Source of the DNA: Paenibacillus helianthi
GTDB lineage: Bacteria > Bacillota > Bacilli > Paenibacillales > Paenibacillaceae
Direction: 5' to 3'
NCBI RefSeq assembly: GCF_001909055.1
Contig: NZ_LVWI01000037.1
Span: 186,001-250,000 of the forward strand
Length of the DNA: 64,000 bases
Part shown: one piece after another, positions 17,791-25,991 of the stretch
Position numbering within the stretch: the first letter of the stretch is position 1
Layout of the letters: the number at the start of each line of letters is the position of its first letter
Program-made: the position numbers and the translations under genes
Notes under the pieces: generated by a model
Told to the model about the DNA's origin: nothing
The model's database searches: none
Seen by the model: the letters and a program-made list of their open reading frames with translations, nothing else

Positions 17791-18894
17791 TTAACGCAAG
17801 GTAATCCATTCATCACGGTGAATAACCTCCAGCCGGTGAACTTCCCCCAGCTTCGGCACGATCTGACCGCTTGGCAGTCCCTGAATACTGCGGAGCTGGG
17901 TGTCGTCATAATTCACAATTCCCCGCCCAAGCAGCTTGGCGTCAGGTCCAAGGACTTCCACAACATCCCCTGAATGAAAATTCCCTTCAATCCGTTTTAC
18001 ACCAACTGGCAGCAGGCTATGCCCGCCATGGAGAAGTGCTTCCACCGCACCTTCATCCACATACAGAGAACCAAGAGGAGTGGACATGAAGCCGAGCCAC
18101 TGTTTCTTCACGGGTAAGGAAGAAAGGGTCGTGGCAAAATAGGTGCCTTTTCCGTTGCCATCGGCAGCCAACTCCAAATCTCCGGGCTCGGTTGCTCTGC
18201 CTATGAAGACGGGGACTCCGCCTCGAGTGGCGATTTTGGCAGCATCGATCTTGGAACGCATGCCGCCAGTGCCGACACTGGAGCCCGCGCCTCCGGCAAA
18301 GGCATAAATCTCGGGGGTAATCTCCTCCACACGCTCATAGCGTATGGCCGCCGGATTCTTGCGGGGATCACCACTGTATAAGCCATCCATATCGGTTAAC
18401 ACGAGGAGATGGGAGGCTTTTAGCAGATTTGCCACCAGGGCTGATAAGGTATCGTTATCGCCGAATTTCAACTCATCTACCGAAACGGTATCATTTTCAT
18501 TAAATACGGGAACAGCTCCTTGCCGCAGAAGCTCCTCTACCGTCATCACTGCGTTGTTCATTGCCCTCCGGCTGCAAAAGTCGGTTCGGGTCAGCAGAAT
18601 CTGCGCAGTGGGAATGCCGTGCTCCGCAAAGGCTTCCTGATAGGCCTGCATCAGCATCACCTGGCCGACCGCAGCGGCAGCTTGCTTCTCATGCAGCAGC
18701 TTGGGCCGCGACGGATAGCCGATGCCCCGGAATCCGGCGGCTACGGCACCGGAGGTAACTAGCAGTACTTCACACCCGGCTTTGCGCAGTCCGGCAATTT
18801 CAGCAGCAAAGAAAGCTACTGCTTCATGGTTCAATCCACCTTCAGGTCCGGTGAGCGAGCTGCTGCCGATTTTGACCACGATTCGTGTTGTCAA
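17791..18894 (-). CDS. proB: Glutamate 5-kinase
   Basis: ProB phosphorylates glutamate at the gamma carboxyl, the first and usually feedback-inhibited step to proline. The 367-residue protein has an amino-acid kinase domain (VVKIGSSSLTG at the start, FNENDTVSVDELKFGDND, GTGGMRSKIDAAKIA). A C-terminal PUA domain follows (about 275-360), the full two-domain form. The start is TTG at 18894 with AGGAAGTG upstream. It is the first gene after the T-box terminator, so expression should respond to uncharged tRNA-Pro. Confidence 0.96.
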   Translation of the reverse strand: MTTRIVVKIGSSSLTGPEGGLNHEAVAFFAAEIAGLRKAGCEVLLVTSGAVAAGFRGIGYPSRPKLLHEKQAAAAVGQVMLMQAYQEAFAEHGIPTAQILLTRTDFCSRRAMNNAVMTVEELLRQGAVPVFNENDTVSVDELKFGDNDTLSALVANLLKASHLLVLTDMDGLYSGDPRKNPAAIRYERVEEITPEIYAFAGGAGSSVGTGGMRSKIDAAKIATRGGVPVFIGRATEPGDLELAADGNGKGTYFATTLSSLPVKKQWLGFMSTPLGSLYVDEGAVEALLHGGHSLLPVGVKRIEGNFHSGDVVEVLGPDAKLLGRGIVNYDDTQLRSIQGLPSGQIVPKLGEVHRLEVIHRDEWITLR

Positions 18895-18944
18895 TGTGGT
18901 TCACTTCCTTCTCAAATTTACATCTATGTCACGCTGAAAACGAC

Positions 18945-19195
18945 AAAAAGCCCCCATCCTTAGACTTAGCAAAGGACGAAAGCTTGGTTAACTTCCGCGG
19001 TACCACCTTCATTGATGAGGGTTCATCCGACTTCATTCTCATAACGGGAGTTTCCGTCCTGCAAGGGCAGGCCGCTCGGGGGTAGGATTCGGAAAGGACA
19101 ACCGCGGTAAATTCTCCCAGCCTGCCGGAATTTACTCTCTGATCACGGATAATCGCCTATTCGTACTGGTCCCGTCTGCACGTTTCACTATTTGT
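18945..19195 (-). promoter_or_regulatory. T-box leader (proline type) upstream of proBAC
   Basis: On the minus strand the T-box core AGGTGGTACCGCGG lies at about 18996-19009. It is followed by a terminator in which AGCTTTCGTCCTT pairs with AAGGATGGGGGCT and then CTTTTTG (18945-18984). Upstream are the AGAGAG-type stem I motif and a long structured leader. The acceptor bulge TGGT would pair with an ACCA 3' end, fitting tRNA-Pro. A CCT triplet in GAATCCTACC (minus strand of 19084-19086) is my candidate specifier codon, but stem I was not folded. Uncharged tRNA-Pro is expected to favour antitermination. Confidence 0.92.
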
Positions 19196-19200
19196 CATTT

Positions 19201-19229
19201 AGAATAACACGCAAATGTCGGGTTTGCAA
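19201..19229 (-). promoter_or_regulatory. Sigma-A-like promoter of the pro T-box transcript
   Basis: On the minus strand, -35 TTGCAA (19224-19229) and -10 TATTCT (19201-19206) are separated by exactly 17 bases, just before the T-box leader. Confidence 0.7.
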
Positions 19230-19425
19230 AGTGCGCGAGCGTAATATTTTTTACCAGTGAAGACATTAACAAGGTTGACGAAAGCACAGCCCATTGGACG
19301 GATGATCAGAACCGCCTCATGAATTAGCATAATTTGAGTATATAGACTGTGGACGAGCCTTCCCGGCTCATTTATGAGGCCTGAAGGCTCTTTTCATAAG
19401 AATGCATACGCTGATTGCTGGTTGG
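19230..19425. other. Intergenic region with a hairpin between the pro and lysR units
   Basis: No gene is seen. GAGCCTTC (19355-19362) pairs with GAAGGCTC (19383-19390), followed by TTTTC on the plus strand. An inner GGCTCATT/…TGAGGCC stem adds length. It lies 35 bases beyond the lysR stop, so it probably ends the minus-strand lysR message despite the T-run facing the other way. Confidence 0.4.
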
Positions 19426-20337
19426 CTATTCATCGGAAAGATCTTTGACGGTTGTTTTGAAGGTCTCTATAAAGGCTTCTGCTGCTTTGGATAAATAGCG
19501 TCCGCGCCGGTAGGCAACCACCAACGTACGGCTGGGTACCGGCTCGGCCAGGGGTAAATAGACGGGAACGAACTCACTGCGTGGTGCCCTGGCGATAAAA
19601 TGGGGGACGAGCGTTACTCCCATTCCGGTAGCGACGAGTGATTGAACGGTCTCCATATTATTACTCTCAAATACGATACGCGGCTCAAATCCGGCTCCCC
19701 GGCATAATTCGACAGTCATTTTACGAAAGCCCTGGCCTTCTTTTAGAACAATGAATGGCTCATCCTTAAGCTCCTCCAGAGAGGTGCGAATCCCGGCCGC
19801 ACTCCTTGAAGCGAACGGGTGCTCTGGCGGGACGGCCAGATCGATCCGCTCTTCACCCAGCACTTCGTAGGCGAGTGTCGGGATCTCCAGAGGCAAGGAA
19901 AGCAGGCTTAAGTCTGTTTGACCGCTGGCCGTGAGTTTTTCCAGATTCATGGAGGAGTCTTCGAGCAGCGTGATTTCAACCTCGGCGAACTTCCTTTTGA
20001 ACACAGGCAGCACATGCGGCAGCAAATGCGCACCGGTGATGGGCATGCTCCCTACAACTACATGTCCGGTCCGCAACTGGGAGATATCCGACATCTCCTG
20101 CCGTAATAGCTCTACAGCATCAATAATCGTCTGCGCCTGCTCCACAAATTTCTCCCCGGCATGAGTAAGTTCCACTGAGCTGGTATTCCGCTGAAAAAGA
20201 AGAACGCCCAGCTCCTTCTCCAGCTTCGAAAGCTGCTGGCTGAGTGAAGGCTGAGCGATATGCAGCTTGTCTGCAGCACGGGAAAAGTTACGTTCTGCTG
20301 CTATCTGTAATGCATATTGCAGCTGTCTGAGTTCCAT
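19426..20337 (-). CDS. LysR-family transcriptional regulator
   Basis: A 303-residue LysR-type regulator. The N-terminal helix-turn-helix is clear (MELRQLQYALQIAAERNFSR then KLHIAQPSLSQQLSKLEKELG, about residues 1-45). A periplasmic-binding-like effector domain follows (about 90-295). The ATG at 20337 is chosen over a GTG at 20352 because family members begin MELRQL and AAAGGTGTGG is correctly spaced. A palindrome ATAAG-N5-CCTAT lies just upstream (20373-20387), as expected for autoregulation. Two better copies of the motif lie at 21027 and 23629, the latter in the leuC promoter, so leuCD is the likeliest target. The effector is unknown. Confidence 0.9.
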   Translation of the reverse strand: MELRQLQYALQIAAERNFSRAADKLHIAQPSLSQQLSKLEKELGVLLFQRNTSSVELTHAGEKFVEQAQTIIDAVELLRQEMSDISQLRTGHVVVGSMPITGAHLLPHVLPVFKRKFAEVEITLLEDSSMNLEKLTASGQTDLSLLSLPLEIPTLAYEVLGEERIDLAVPPEHPFASRSAAGIRTSLEELKDEPFIVLKEGQGFRKMTVELCRGAGFEPRIVFESNNMETVQSLVATGMGVTLVPHFIARAPRSEFVPVYLPLAEPVPSRTLVVAYRRGRYLSKAAEAFIETFKTTVKDLSDE

Positions 20338-20372
20338 AAACAGATTCCACACCTTTAAATAGATTGTTACTT

Positions 20373-20387
20373 ATAAGTATAACCTAT
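20373..20387. promoter_or_regulatory. LysR-type box upstream of lysR
   Basis: ATAAG-TATAA-CCTAT, flanked by TT and AA to give a longer dyad (20371-20389). It lies 36 bases upstream of the lysR start and fits the T-N11-A rule with one arm mismatch. Confidence 0.55.
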
Positions 20388-20470
20388 AAATATTGTTATT
20401 AATATAAGTGGTATTGCCAAAAGGGATTACCGGAAGTAGGATAGCCGATGCTCAACCCCAATGGTATCCA

Positions 20471-20923
20471 TTAGCCTGCAACTGCAATTCCAGAGAAGCA
20501 TCTAGCTCCCAAAGTGACACCATAATTTGTAGTCACGCTTATGATATATCGGATTTGACCTGCGAGCACATCGGCAGAGGGAGGGAAATCAACAGCTGTA
20601 ATACCGGCCATCTCATACGTCAGCTCCGTCATCGATTGAGACGCTGGCTTTTGATAGACCGTAGTAAAGATAGGGATCGAATTCCGGAGGATTGTAAAAG
20701 TGGCATCCGGAACGATCGTAGGGTTGGACGAGATAGCCATAGTCAGACGGGCATAGGCATTAAGCGTCACACGCACCAAACTTACATTACCAGGGGCAAT
20801 ACCAGCCGTCTGCAACCCAATATCACCAAAAATATAGGGGAATGAAGAAGAAGATAATGAAGCGCCCGGCTGATCCGTAATACTGTCCTGGGAAATCCGC
20901 ATATCTAAAAACTGAATGCTCAT
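20471..20923 (-). CDS. Hypothetical beta-rich protein
   Basis: An unrecognised protein of 150 residues with no signal peptide, no transmembrane segment and few charged residues. It is rich in Ser, Thr, Ile, Val and Ala in alternating patterns, which suggests a beta-sandwich or jelly-roll. It opens MSIQFLDMRISQDSI and ends ARCFSGIAVAG. The composition is reminiscent of surface or spore-layer proteins, but that is impression only. The ATG at 20923 has a plausible ribosome site (GAGGACTGGTG). It stands alone on the minus strand in the accessory stretch between lysR and leuC. Confidence 0.55.
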   Translation of the reverse strand: MSIQFLDMRISQDSITDQPGASLSSSSFPYIFGDIGLQTAGIAPGNVSLVRVTLNAYARLTMAISSNPTIVPDATFTILRNSIPIFTTVYQKPASQSMTELTYEMAGITAVDFPPSADVLAGQIRYIISVTTNYGVTLGARCFSGIAVAG

Positions 20924-21318
20924 TTGTTATTCACCAGTCCTCTCATGTAGTTGACACAGCTTATGAGAGGGGATGATAGAGTGCTTGGACAAAATTAAAT
21001 AAATACGAGGGGCCATCTTGCTGCTTATAGGTCAAGCCTATGGCTTTTATAGAATATATCAGGCAAAAACCCTTTGATATACTAGGTATTGCAGGGGACC
21101 CGGCAGCAGAAAGCTTGTCCGTATAAGATGCATCAATGATGATGATGTGATGAACACGGAACCGGCTGAGGAACTGGGATTCAGTAACCGACATTACCGA
21201 CGAATTTAAGTCAATGGCCATTTATAGACTGGCAGGTATGCTGGGTCTGATGATCCTACTGGAGGATTAGGGGAGAAAGAGCAGTGAAATTTGATTGATT
21301 ACACTGCTCTTTCTTATC
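20924..21318. other. Gene-poor stretch with a promoter-like box and a hairpin
   Basis: No coding region can be supported. It contains the LysR-type box at 21027-21041, a TATACT -10-like element at about 21078-21083, and a strong hairpin near the right end. In that hairpin GAAAGAGCAGTG (21275-21286) pairs with CACTGCTCTTTC (21302-21313). The hairpin lies just beyond the stop of the minus-strand gene that ends at 21319 and may be its terminator. Plus-strand frames after the -10 are short and broken, suggesting a lost gene. Confidence 0.45.
21027..21041 (+). promoter_or_regulatory. LysR-type box, orphan copy
   Basis: A perfect ATAGG-N5-CCTAT palindrome. The box and its right flank (CCTATGGCTTTTATAGAA, 21037-21054) are identical to those at the leuC copy, whereas the five-base spacer differs. 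No intact gene follows on the plus strand. Confidence 0.6.
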
Positions 21319-22272
21319 TTAATTTGTTGGTACTGGTTCTGTAGCTGCTTTTGATATTTCTCTCCATTTTGAAATTGCTTTACTGGTAGGTTCTAATAAA
21401 AAATTCAAATTATCAATTCTTTTTTGCATAATCTCCCTTCGATTCTTCTCAATTTCAAGATATGAATTTGTCACTTTAATATCATCAAGTGTAAATTGTC
21501 TGTACGCCGCACCACCAATTAAATCCTGTGAGTTCCTTATTCCTCTAAAAGGATAGACCTGTTGCCCCGTTTCTTCACGCATGTGAGGGATATGCAGATC
21601 CAAAAAGTAAACTTGTAATTTGTAGGTAAATCCGTTTGCATAGGTGACGGGTTGAAAAGGTCTTTCTGATTTGATTTGAAGTAATGCGTCTTTAACCTCA
21701 AATATATTCCAAATCAAAGTTTCTGTTTCTGGAGGACTTACAGTATCATTAATTTGATTTCTGAAAGCTTCACATCTTTTTTCAATTAAGTCAGAGTAAT
21801 AAATCAAATTAGATTTCGCTTCACTTCTATATGTCGGAAATTCTGTTGAACGTGCAATGAGTGTTTGAATAAAAACATTGACACCGTAAACCAATGCAGT
21901 CAATGCTTCAAAAGAATTTTTTCCCGCAATTGAACTAAGTAAGCCTGGAAGCAACAGATGAACTCCAGCAATCAATTCGTGATCTGCCTTTTTTGGATTG
22001 TAAGCATAAGTAGCAAGGTATGCTTTTAAATCTGCTCCAAAGCCAACCAATTGAGCTACATCATGATCCAAAAAGGCTTGGTCAATCATTTCATGAATAC
22101 TAACTTTCAAGTCCTTTATTGCATCAGCAAATTTATCCTCACCGCCTTTATCGAATAAAGTTGCTGCCAATTGTGTTGCAATTGCGGCGCCAATACCTTG
22201 GCCAAATGCAACCTCAGCCGCTTCAGCCCCCTTTTGAATAGCTGGTCCCCATTGAAAATCTTCATCTGACAT
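21319..22272 (-). CDS. Cry-domain-I-like helical protein (possible pore former)
   Basis: A 317-residue, AT-rich and almost wholly helical protein, unlike its neighbours in base composition. A glycine/alanine-rich amphipathic start (GAEAAEVAFGQGIGAAIATQL) is followed by AIKDLKVSIHEMIDQAF, VGFGADLKAYLATYAYNP and ALVYGVNVFIQTLIARSTEF. To my eye this order and spacing resembles helices 2-6 of the delta-endotoxin N-terminal (pore-forming) domain. The receptor-binding Cry domains II and III are absent. There is no signal peptide, again like Cry proteins. The ATG at 22272 follows GGGGTG; a GTG at 22281 is less likely. The resemblance is by eye and could be coincidental helical-bundle similarity. Confidence 0.6.
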   Translation of the reverse strand: MSDEDFQWGPAIQKGAEAAEVAFGQGIGAAIATQLAATLFDKGGEDKFADAIKDLKVSIHEMIDQAFLDHDVAQLVGFGADLKAYLATYAYNPKKADHELIAGVHLLLPGLLSSIAGKNSFEALTALVYGVNVFIQTLIARSTEFPTYRSEAKSNLIYYSDLIEKRCEAFRNQINDTVSPPETETLIWNIFEVKDALLQIKSERPFQPVTYANGFTYKLQVYFLDLHIPHMREETGQQVYPFRGIRNSQDLIGGAAYRQFTLDDIKVTNSYLEIEKNRREIMQKRIDNLNFLLEPTSKAISKWREISKAATEPVPTN

Positions 22273-22873
22273 AATAGTCACCCCATTTTTTAAAGGTATT
22301 TTAGCATTAATTCATGAGAAATATTAATCCAAAATATTCATGTCCGCTCCATGTCCACAGCACACATTGACTCTCCGCTCAAATCCGTAGTATGCCAGCA
22401 GCATACACTGAATATTTTGAAATCAGTGACAAGCGCCTCTATGGGCGTTATGACGGCCAAGTACCACTTGGCTCAGTACACAAGGGTGCTTCACATATAA
22501 CCTATCTGCCTTGTGCAGAAAAGGACTTGACTCGCTAAGTTGAATCATGGCCTGTAATAAGCCGTATCGCTTCCGGCTACAGGAGCTTATATCCGATGTG
22601 CTCACGGATAAATGAACGCAAGAAGAGGTATGCTGGCAACCTTTAATAATGGGTTTGGTGGTGTACGGTATTCATTTTCCCAAGTGTTTGCGAATATGGG
22701 GTGTAAACTGTTCTTCTATATTTTATCCGAAGGAAGAGTGAAATGGAGATAAGGTGTCTCCGAGAGAGCCTGAGAAGGTGATTTGGGGAAAGAATCCAGT
22801 TTGCATTCATTTCTCAATAAAAGATACCGATATTTAATGATAAATAAAATCTATTGGAAGAGGATGTGGAAGC
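22273..22873. other. 600-base AT-rich spacer with no supported gene
   Basis: A 48-codon plus-strand frame (22392-22538, MPAAYTEYFEISDKRL…) has protein-like composition but no ribosome site, and may be a remnant. The minus-strand frame over 22423-22605 is its shadow. The rest shows no long frame, tRNA or terminator. Near the right end AGAGGATG marks the ribosome site of the next gene. Confidence 0.4.
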
Positions 22874-23275
22874 ATGCGTATTAACAATTCTAGTCCTAGC
22901 GTTTATTATAGTAACCAACGCAACAATCTATCAAGTAATAAAGATTTGTTTGAATCAACGCTACTCGTACAAACAAATGAAAAGAAAGAAGAAGAAAAGA
23001 AAGACAAACCGGTAGAAAAAAAAGGGCACCTGGTTACAGCAAAGGAAGGCGCTTATATTAGACAGTACATTGTTAATTCAGACGGATCAAAGGTTCTATT
23101 GAGTGAAATAAAACAAGCTGAGAACGAGTCTACAAGTACAGAAAACAATTCGCAGCTACTTTTCAATTCTAAAAAGAATCAGAATGTTGAAGACGGAATG
23201 AGTAATAATTCAAAGGAATTAGTAAGTCTGTTAAATCAACAAGTAGGTAATATTGATCATCCGAAAAATAATTAA
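22874..23275 (+). CDS. Hypothetical hydrophilic protein
   Basis: A 133-residue, Asn/Ser/Lys/Glu-rich, probably disordered cytosolic protein with a lysine/glutamate run (about residues 38-52) and no membrane segment. One short ordered-looking stretch (GAYIRQYIVNSDGSKVLL) lies in the middle. The ATG at 22874 is preceded by GGAAGAGGATGTGG. A terminator follows at 23313, which supports a real transcription unit. The AT-rich codon use matches the Cry-like gene nearby rather than the leu genes, consistent with horizontal origin. I do not recognise the family. Confidence 0.6.
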   Translation: MRINNSSPSVYYSNQRNNLSSNKDLFESTLLVQTNEKKEEEKKDKPVEKKGHLVTAKEGAYIRQYIVNSDGSKVLLSEIKQAENESTSTENNSQLLFNSKKNQNVEDGMSNNSKELVSLLNQQVGNIDHPKNN

Positions 23276-23312
23276 TTGAAAATTGAGTTGGTAAGTTTAT
23301 TACTAAAATGAT

Positions 23313-23350
23313 GGGCATTCCTTATTTTTTTTCTTGGAGTGTCCTTTTTT
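23313..23350 (+). terminator. Terminator after the hydrophilic protein gene
   Basis: GGGCATTCC (23313-23321) pairs with GGAGTGTCC (23336-23344), followed by TTTTTT. Confidence 0.75.
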
Positions 23351-23396
23351 GTGCCGTGGTGGGTTTATTGGTTGCTGTTCAATCCGAGGTGGTTTT

Positions 23397-23621
23397 ATGA
23401 ACCAGGTACCGCCGATACGGGACATTGCCGGCATAATCCAGATATGAAATTATCTGAAGGTGAGCAGCTTTCGAAATAATATTTTCTTCTGCATGGGCAT
23501 TCACAGCGGCCTACGCGTTTCTGACCTGCTGCAGCTTAAGGTGGGAGCGGTCAGGGATCAGTTGCATATCAGTTATGTGGCGGAAGCGGAAGGAATTCAT
23601 CAATATTCCTCTATTCTTATC
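23397..23621 (+). pseudogene. Tyrosine recombinase (integrase) relic
   Basis: Reading from ATG 23397 gives MNQVPPIRDIAGIIQI, then a TGA (codon 17), then in the same frame NYLKVSSFRNNIFFCMGIHSGLRVSDLLQLKV and VRDQLHISYV. The GIHSGLRVSDLLQLKVG stretch is the characteristic arginine-bearing first catalytic block of phage-type integrases. The catalytic HxxR and tyrosine blocks are absent, because the frame dissolves before the leuC promoter. This is an N-terminal fragment with an internal stop, so not functional. It marks past recombination activity at this site. Confidence 0.8.
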
Positions 23622-23628
23622 CAGACTT

Positions 23629-23643
23629 ATAGGCTCCACCTAT
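23629..23643 (+). promoter_or_regulatory. LysR-type box in the leuC promoter
   Basis: ATAGG-CTCCA-CCTAT, a perfect 5-N5-5 palindrome. It is centred roughly 65 bases before the expected leuC transcription start, the usual place for a LysR-type recognition site. An AT-rich flank (CTTTTATAGAA) follows, where an activation site would lie. Confidence 0.6.
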
Positions 23644-23664
23644 GGCTTTTATAGAAATCATATC

Positions 23665-23694
23665 TTGGAATTATAAACGTGGCGATGTTATATT
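23665..23694 (+). promoter_or_regulatory. Candidate leuC promoter
   Basis: -35 TTGGAA at 23665-23670 and a -10 of TTATAT or TATATT at 23688-23694, with 17-18 bases between, about 65 bases before the leuC ATG. Confidence 0.5.
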
Positions 23695-23759
23695 TAGAGC
23701 ATTCAAGAGAGACTCCACTTTCTCTTCCAATGAACGATTCTACTATATGAGGTGAAAAC

Positions 23760-25184
23760 ATGGGCAACAAGACAATGTTTGAAAAGATTTGGGACAATCA
23801 CGTAATCCATCAGGAGGAAGGTAAGCCAAGTATCATTTACATCGATCTGCATCTGGTGCATGAGGTTACTTCCCCGCAGGCCTTTGAAGGACTTCGTCTC
23901 AGCGGCCGCCAGGTTCGCCGTCCGGGTCTTACTTTTGCAACTATGGATCATAACGTGCCTACCAAGGACCGCTACAATATCACGGATCCTATTTCCAAGC
24001 AGCAGATCGATACCCTGTCGCAGAACTGTCGTGACTTTGGTGTAAGACTGTTCGATCTGAATGATATTGACCAAGGTGTAGTGCATGTAATGGGTCCGGA
24101 AATCGGATTGACTCATCCTGGTAAAACCATCGTCTGCGGCGATAGCCATACCTCCACACACGGGGCATTCGGCGCGTTGGCTTTCGGAATTGGTACCAGT
24201 GAAGTAGAGCATGTGCTGGCCACCCAGTGCCTGCAGCAATCGAAGGCCAAAACGATGGAAGTCCGCTTCACCGGCAGACGCAATCCCGGTGTTACTGCCA
24301 AGGATATGATCCTCGGTGTGATTGCCAAATACGGTACGGATTTTGCTACCGGCTATGTTATCGAATATACAGGCGAAGCGATTCGCGAACTGTCGATGGA
24401 AGAGCGCATGACCGTCTGCAACATGTCGATCGAAGGCGGGGCAAGAGCCGGTCTGATTGCGCCGGATGAAACTACCTTCAACTACCTGCGCGGACGCCAA
24501 TACGTGCCGCAGGGTGAAGCTTATGAAGCTGCCGTTGAAACCTGGAAAGGGTTTGTCAGCGACGAAGGTGCAGAGTACGATACGATTGTTGAATTCGATG
24601 TAGAGACTTTGATTCCGCAGGTAACCTGGGGAACCAGCCCGGGTATGGGTACGGATATCAGCTCCACTGTGCCGAATCCGGCAGATTTCACAACAGAAAA
24701 TGAACGCAAAGCCGCTGAAAAAGCGCTTGAGTATATGGATTTGGTGCCAGGAACACCGATTTCCGAAATCGGCATCGATTATGTCTTCATCGGATCTTGC
24801 ACGAATGGACGCATTGAAGATTTGCGGGCTGCCGCTGAGGTAGCCAAGGGACATAAAGTGTCTAATCAGGTTACTGCAATAGTGGTTCCGGGATCTGGAC
24901 GCGTGAAGCTTCAGGCCGAGAAGGAAGGGCTCGATAAAATATTCACAGAAGCAGGATTCGAATGGCGGGAAGCCGGCTGTAGTATGTGCCTGGCTATGAA
25001 CCCGGATGTTCTGCAGCCTGGACAGCGCTGCGCATCTACCTCGAACCGTAACTTTGAAGGACGTCAGGGACGCGGCGGACGCACGCATCTGGTTTCTCCT
25101 GCTATGGCGGCTGCGGCTGCGATCAAGGGTCACTTTACTGATGTCCGTGACTGGAACTATAAGACGGAAGCCGTCAACGCATAG
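23760..25184 (+). CDS. leuC: 3-isopropylmalate dehydratase large subunit
   Basis: LeuC carries the 4Fe-4S cluster of isopropylmalate isomerase, which converts 2- to 3-isopropylmalate in leucine synthesis. The 474-residue length is typical. Cluster cysteines are C347 (GSCTNGR) and C407 and C410 (AGCSMCLAM), and the substrate regions [12 protein letters not shown] and DHNVPT are intact. The ATG at 23760 follows GAGGTGAAAAC. leuD follows after 27 bases. leuA and leuB are not in the window, so this is a detached leuCD pair, probably controlled by the LysR regulator upstream. Confidence 0.97.
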   Translation: MGNKTMFEKIWDNHVIHQEEGKPSIIYIDLHLVHEVTSPQAFEGLRLSGRQVRRPGLTFATMDHNVPTKDRYNITDPISKQQIDTLSQNCRDFGVRLFDLNDIDQGVVHVMGPEIGLTHPGKTIVCGDSHTSTHGAFGALAFGIGTSEVEHVLATQCLQQSKAKTMEVRFTGRRNPGVTAKDMILGVIAKYGTDFATGYVIEYTGEAIRELSMEERMTVCNMSIEGGARAGLIAPDETTFNYLRGRQYVPQGEAYEAAVETWKGFVSDEGAEYDTIVEFDVETLIPQVTWGTSPGMGTDISSTVPNPADFTTENERKAAEKALEYMDLVPGTPISEIGIDYVFIGSCTNGRIEDLRAAAEVAKGHKVSNQVTAIVVPGSGRVKLQAEKEGLDKIFTEAGFEWREAGCSMCLAMNPDVLQPGQRCASTSNRNFEGRQGRGGRTHLVSPAMAAAAAIKGHFTDVRDWNYKTEAVNA

Positions 25185-25211
25185 AACTTGAGAGAGCAGG
25201 AGGATATAATC

Positions 25212-25814
25212 ATGGATGAATTTAAGAAATTAACCGGAATCGTTGCCCCGGTGGACCGGGTAAATGTAGATACGGATGCTATTATCCCTAAGCAATTTTT
25301 GAAACGGATCGAACGTACGGGGTTTGGACAATTTCTGTTCTACGAATGGCGTTTTGATGAAGCTGGAAATGATAATGCGGCATTTGAAATGAACAAACCC
25401 CGCTATAAAGGGGCTTCGGTTCTGATCTCCCGGGCCAATTTCGGCTGCGGCTCCTCACGTGAGCACGCACCTTGGGCGATTATGGATTACGGCTTCAGAG
25501 TTGTGATTGCACCTTCGTATGCGGATATTTTCTACAACAACTGCTTCAAAAACGGTATTCTGCCGATTAAGCTCTCGGAAGCACAGGTAGATGAGTTGTT
25601 TAAACGTACGGCAGAGCATGAAGGTTATCATTTGACGGTGGATCTGGAAAATAACCAACTTAGTGATGATTACGGCCTTAGTATTACGTTTGAGCTGGAT
25701 GAGCACCGCCGCCAGTTCCTGCTGCAGGGACTGGATGATATCGGGCTTACGCTTCAACATGCGGATGAAATCGCGGCCTATGAGGAGCGCCACGCGGCTA
25801 AGCTGTTTTCTTAA
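25212..25814 (+). CDS. leuD: 3-isopropylmalate dehydratase small subunit
   Basis: LeuD forms the swivelling domain of isopropylmalate isomerase together with LeuC. The 200-residue protein shows the family pattern: [20 protein letters not shown] near the N-terminus and [13 protein letters not shown] (about 78-90). The ATG at 25212 follows AGGAGGAT; a further upstream ATG at 25188 adds eight residues that do not fit the family. A strong terminator follows, so leuCD is a two-gene operon. Confidence 0.97.
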   Translation: MDEFKKLTGIVAPVDRVNVDTDAIIPKQFLKRIERTGFGQFLFYEWRFDEAGNDNAAFEMNKPRYKGASVLISRANFGCGSSREHAPWAIMDYGFRVVIAPSYADIFYNNCFKNGILPIKLSEAQVDELFKRTAEHEGYHLTVDLENNQLSDDYGLSITFELDEHRRQFLLQGLDDIGLTLQHADEIAAYEERHAAKLFS

Positions 25815-25850
25815 GAGAAGTCAATACGAAAACTTTACAATATTTACACA

Positions 25851-25889
25851 AAACTTCTATTTCCGGGTGTCGGAAATAGAAGTTTTTTT
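25851..25889 (+). terminator. Terminator of leuCD
   Basis: AAACTTCTATTTCCG (25851-25865) pairs with CGGAAATAGAAGTTT (25871-25885), followed by TTTT. Confidence 0.92.
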
Positions 25890-25920
25890 GCTATAATCGA
25901 TATATTCATTGCCGGAGTAG

Positions 25921-25950
25921 GCAACTTTTGGAGTTTTCTGTCGTCTTAAT
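25921..25950 (+). promoter_or_regulatory. ECF-sigma-like promoter of the first amidase
   Basis: GCAAC (AAC at 25923-25925), then 16 bases, then CGTC at 25942-25945 followed by TTAAT. This AAC-N16-CGTC arrangement is typical of extracytoplasmic-function sigma promoters in Bacillales. Confidence 0.5.
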
Positions 25951-25991
25951 CTTATCTATGTATTTATCATTTGCCAGAAGGAGAGGAAAGG

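Noticed and set aside
21120..21205. Plus-strand piece reading EELGFSNRHYRRI, helix-turn-helix-like
   Set aside because: Too short and without a start or upstream continuation; might be a relic but cannot be supported.
20961..21221. 86-codon minus-strand open frame
   Set aside because: It overlaps the LysR-type box and a promoter-like element on the other strand and lacks a ribosome site.
21024..23655. The two LysR-box repeats as att sites of an integrated element
   Set aside because: The mismatch lies in the palindrome spacer while both arms and flank are kept, which fits a binding site better than recombination ends.
23703..25133. 476-codon minus-strand open frame
   Set aside because: Shadow of leuC; leuC has complete family motifs.
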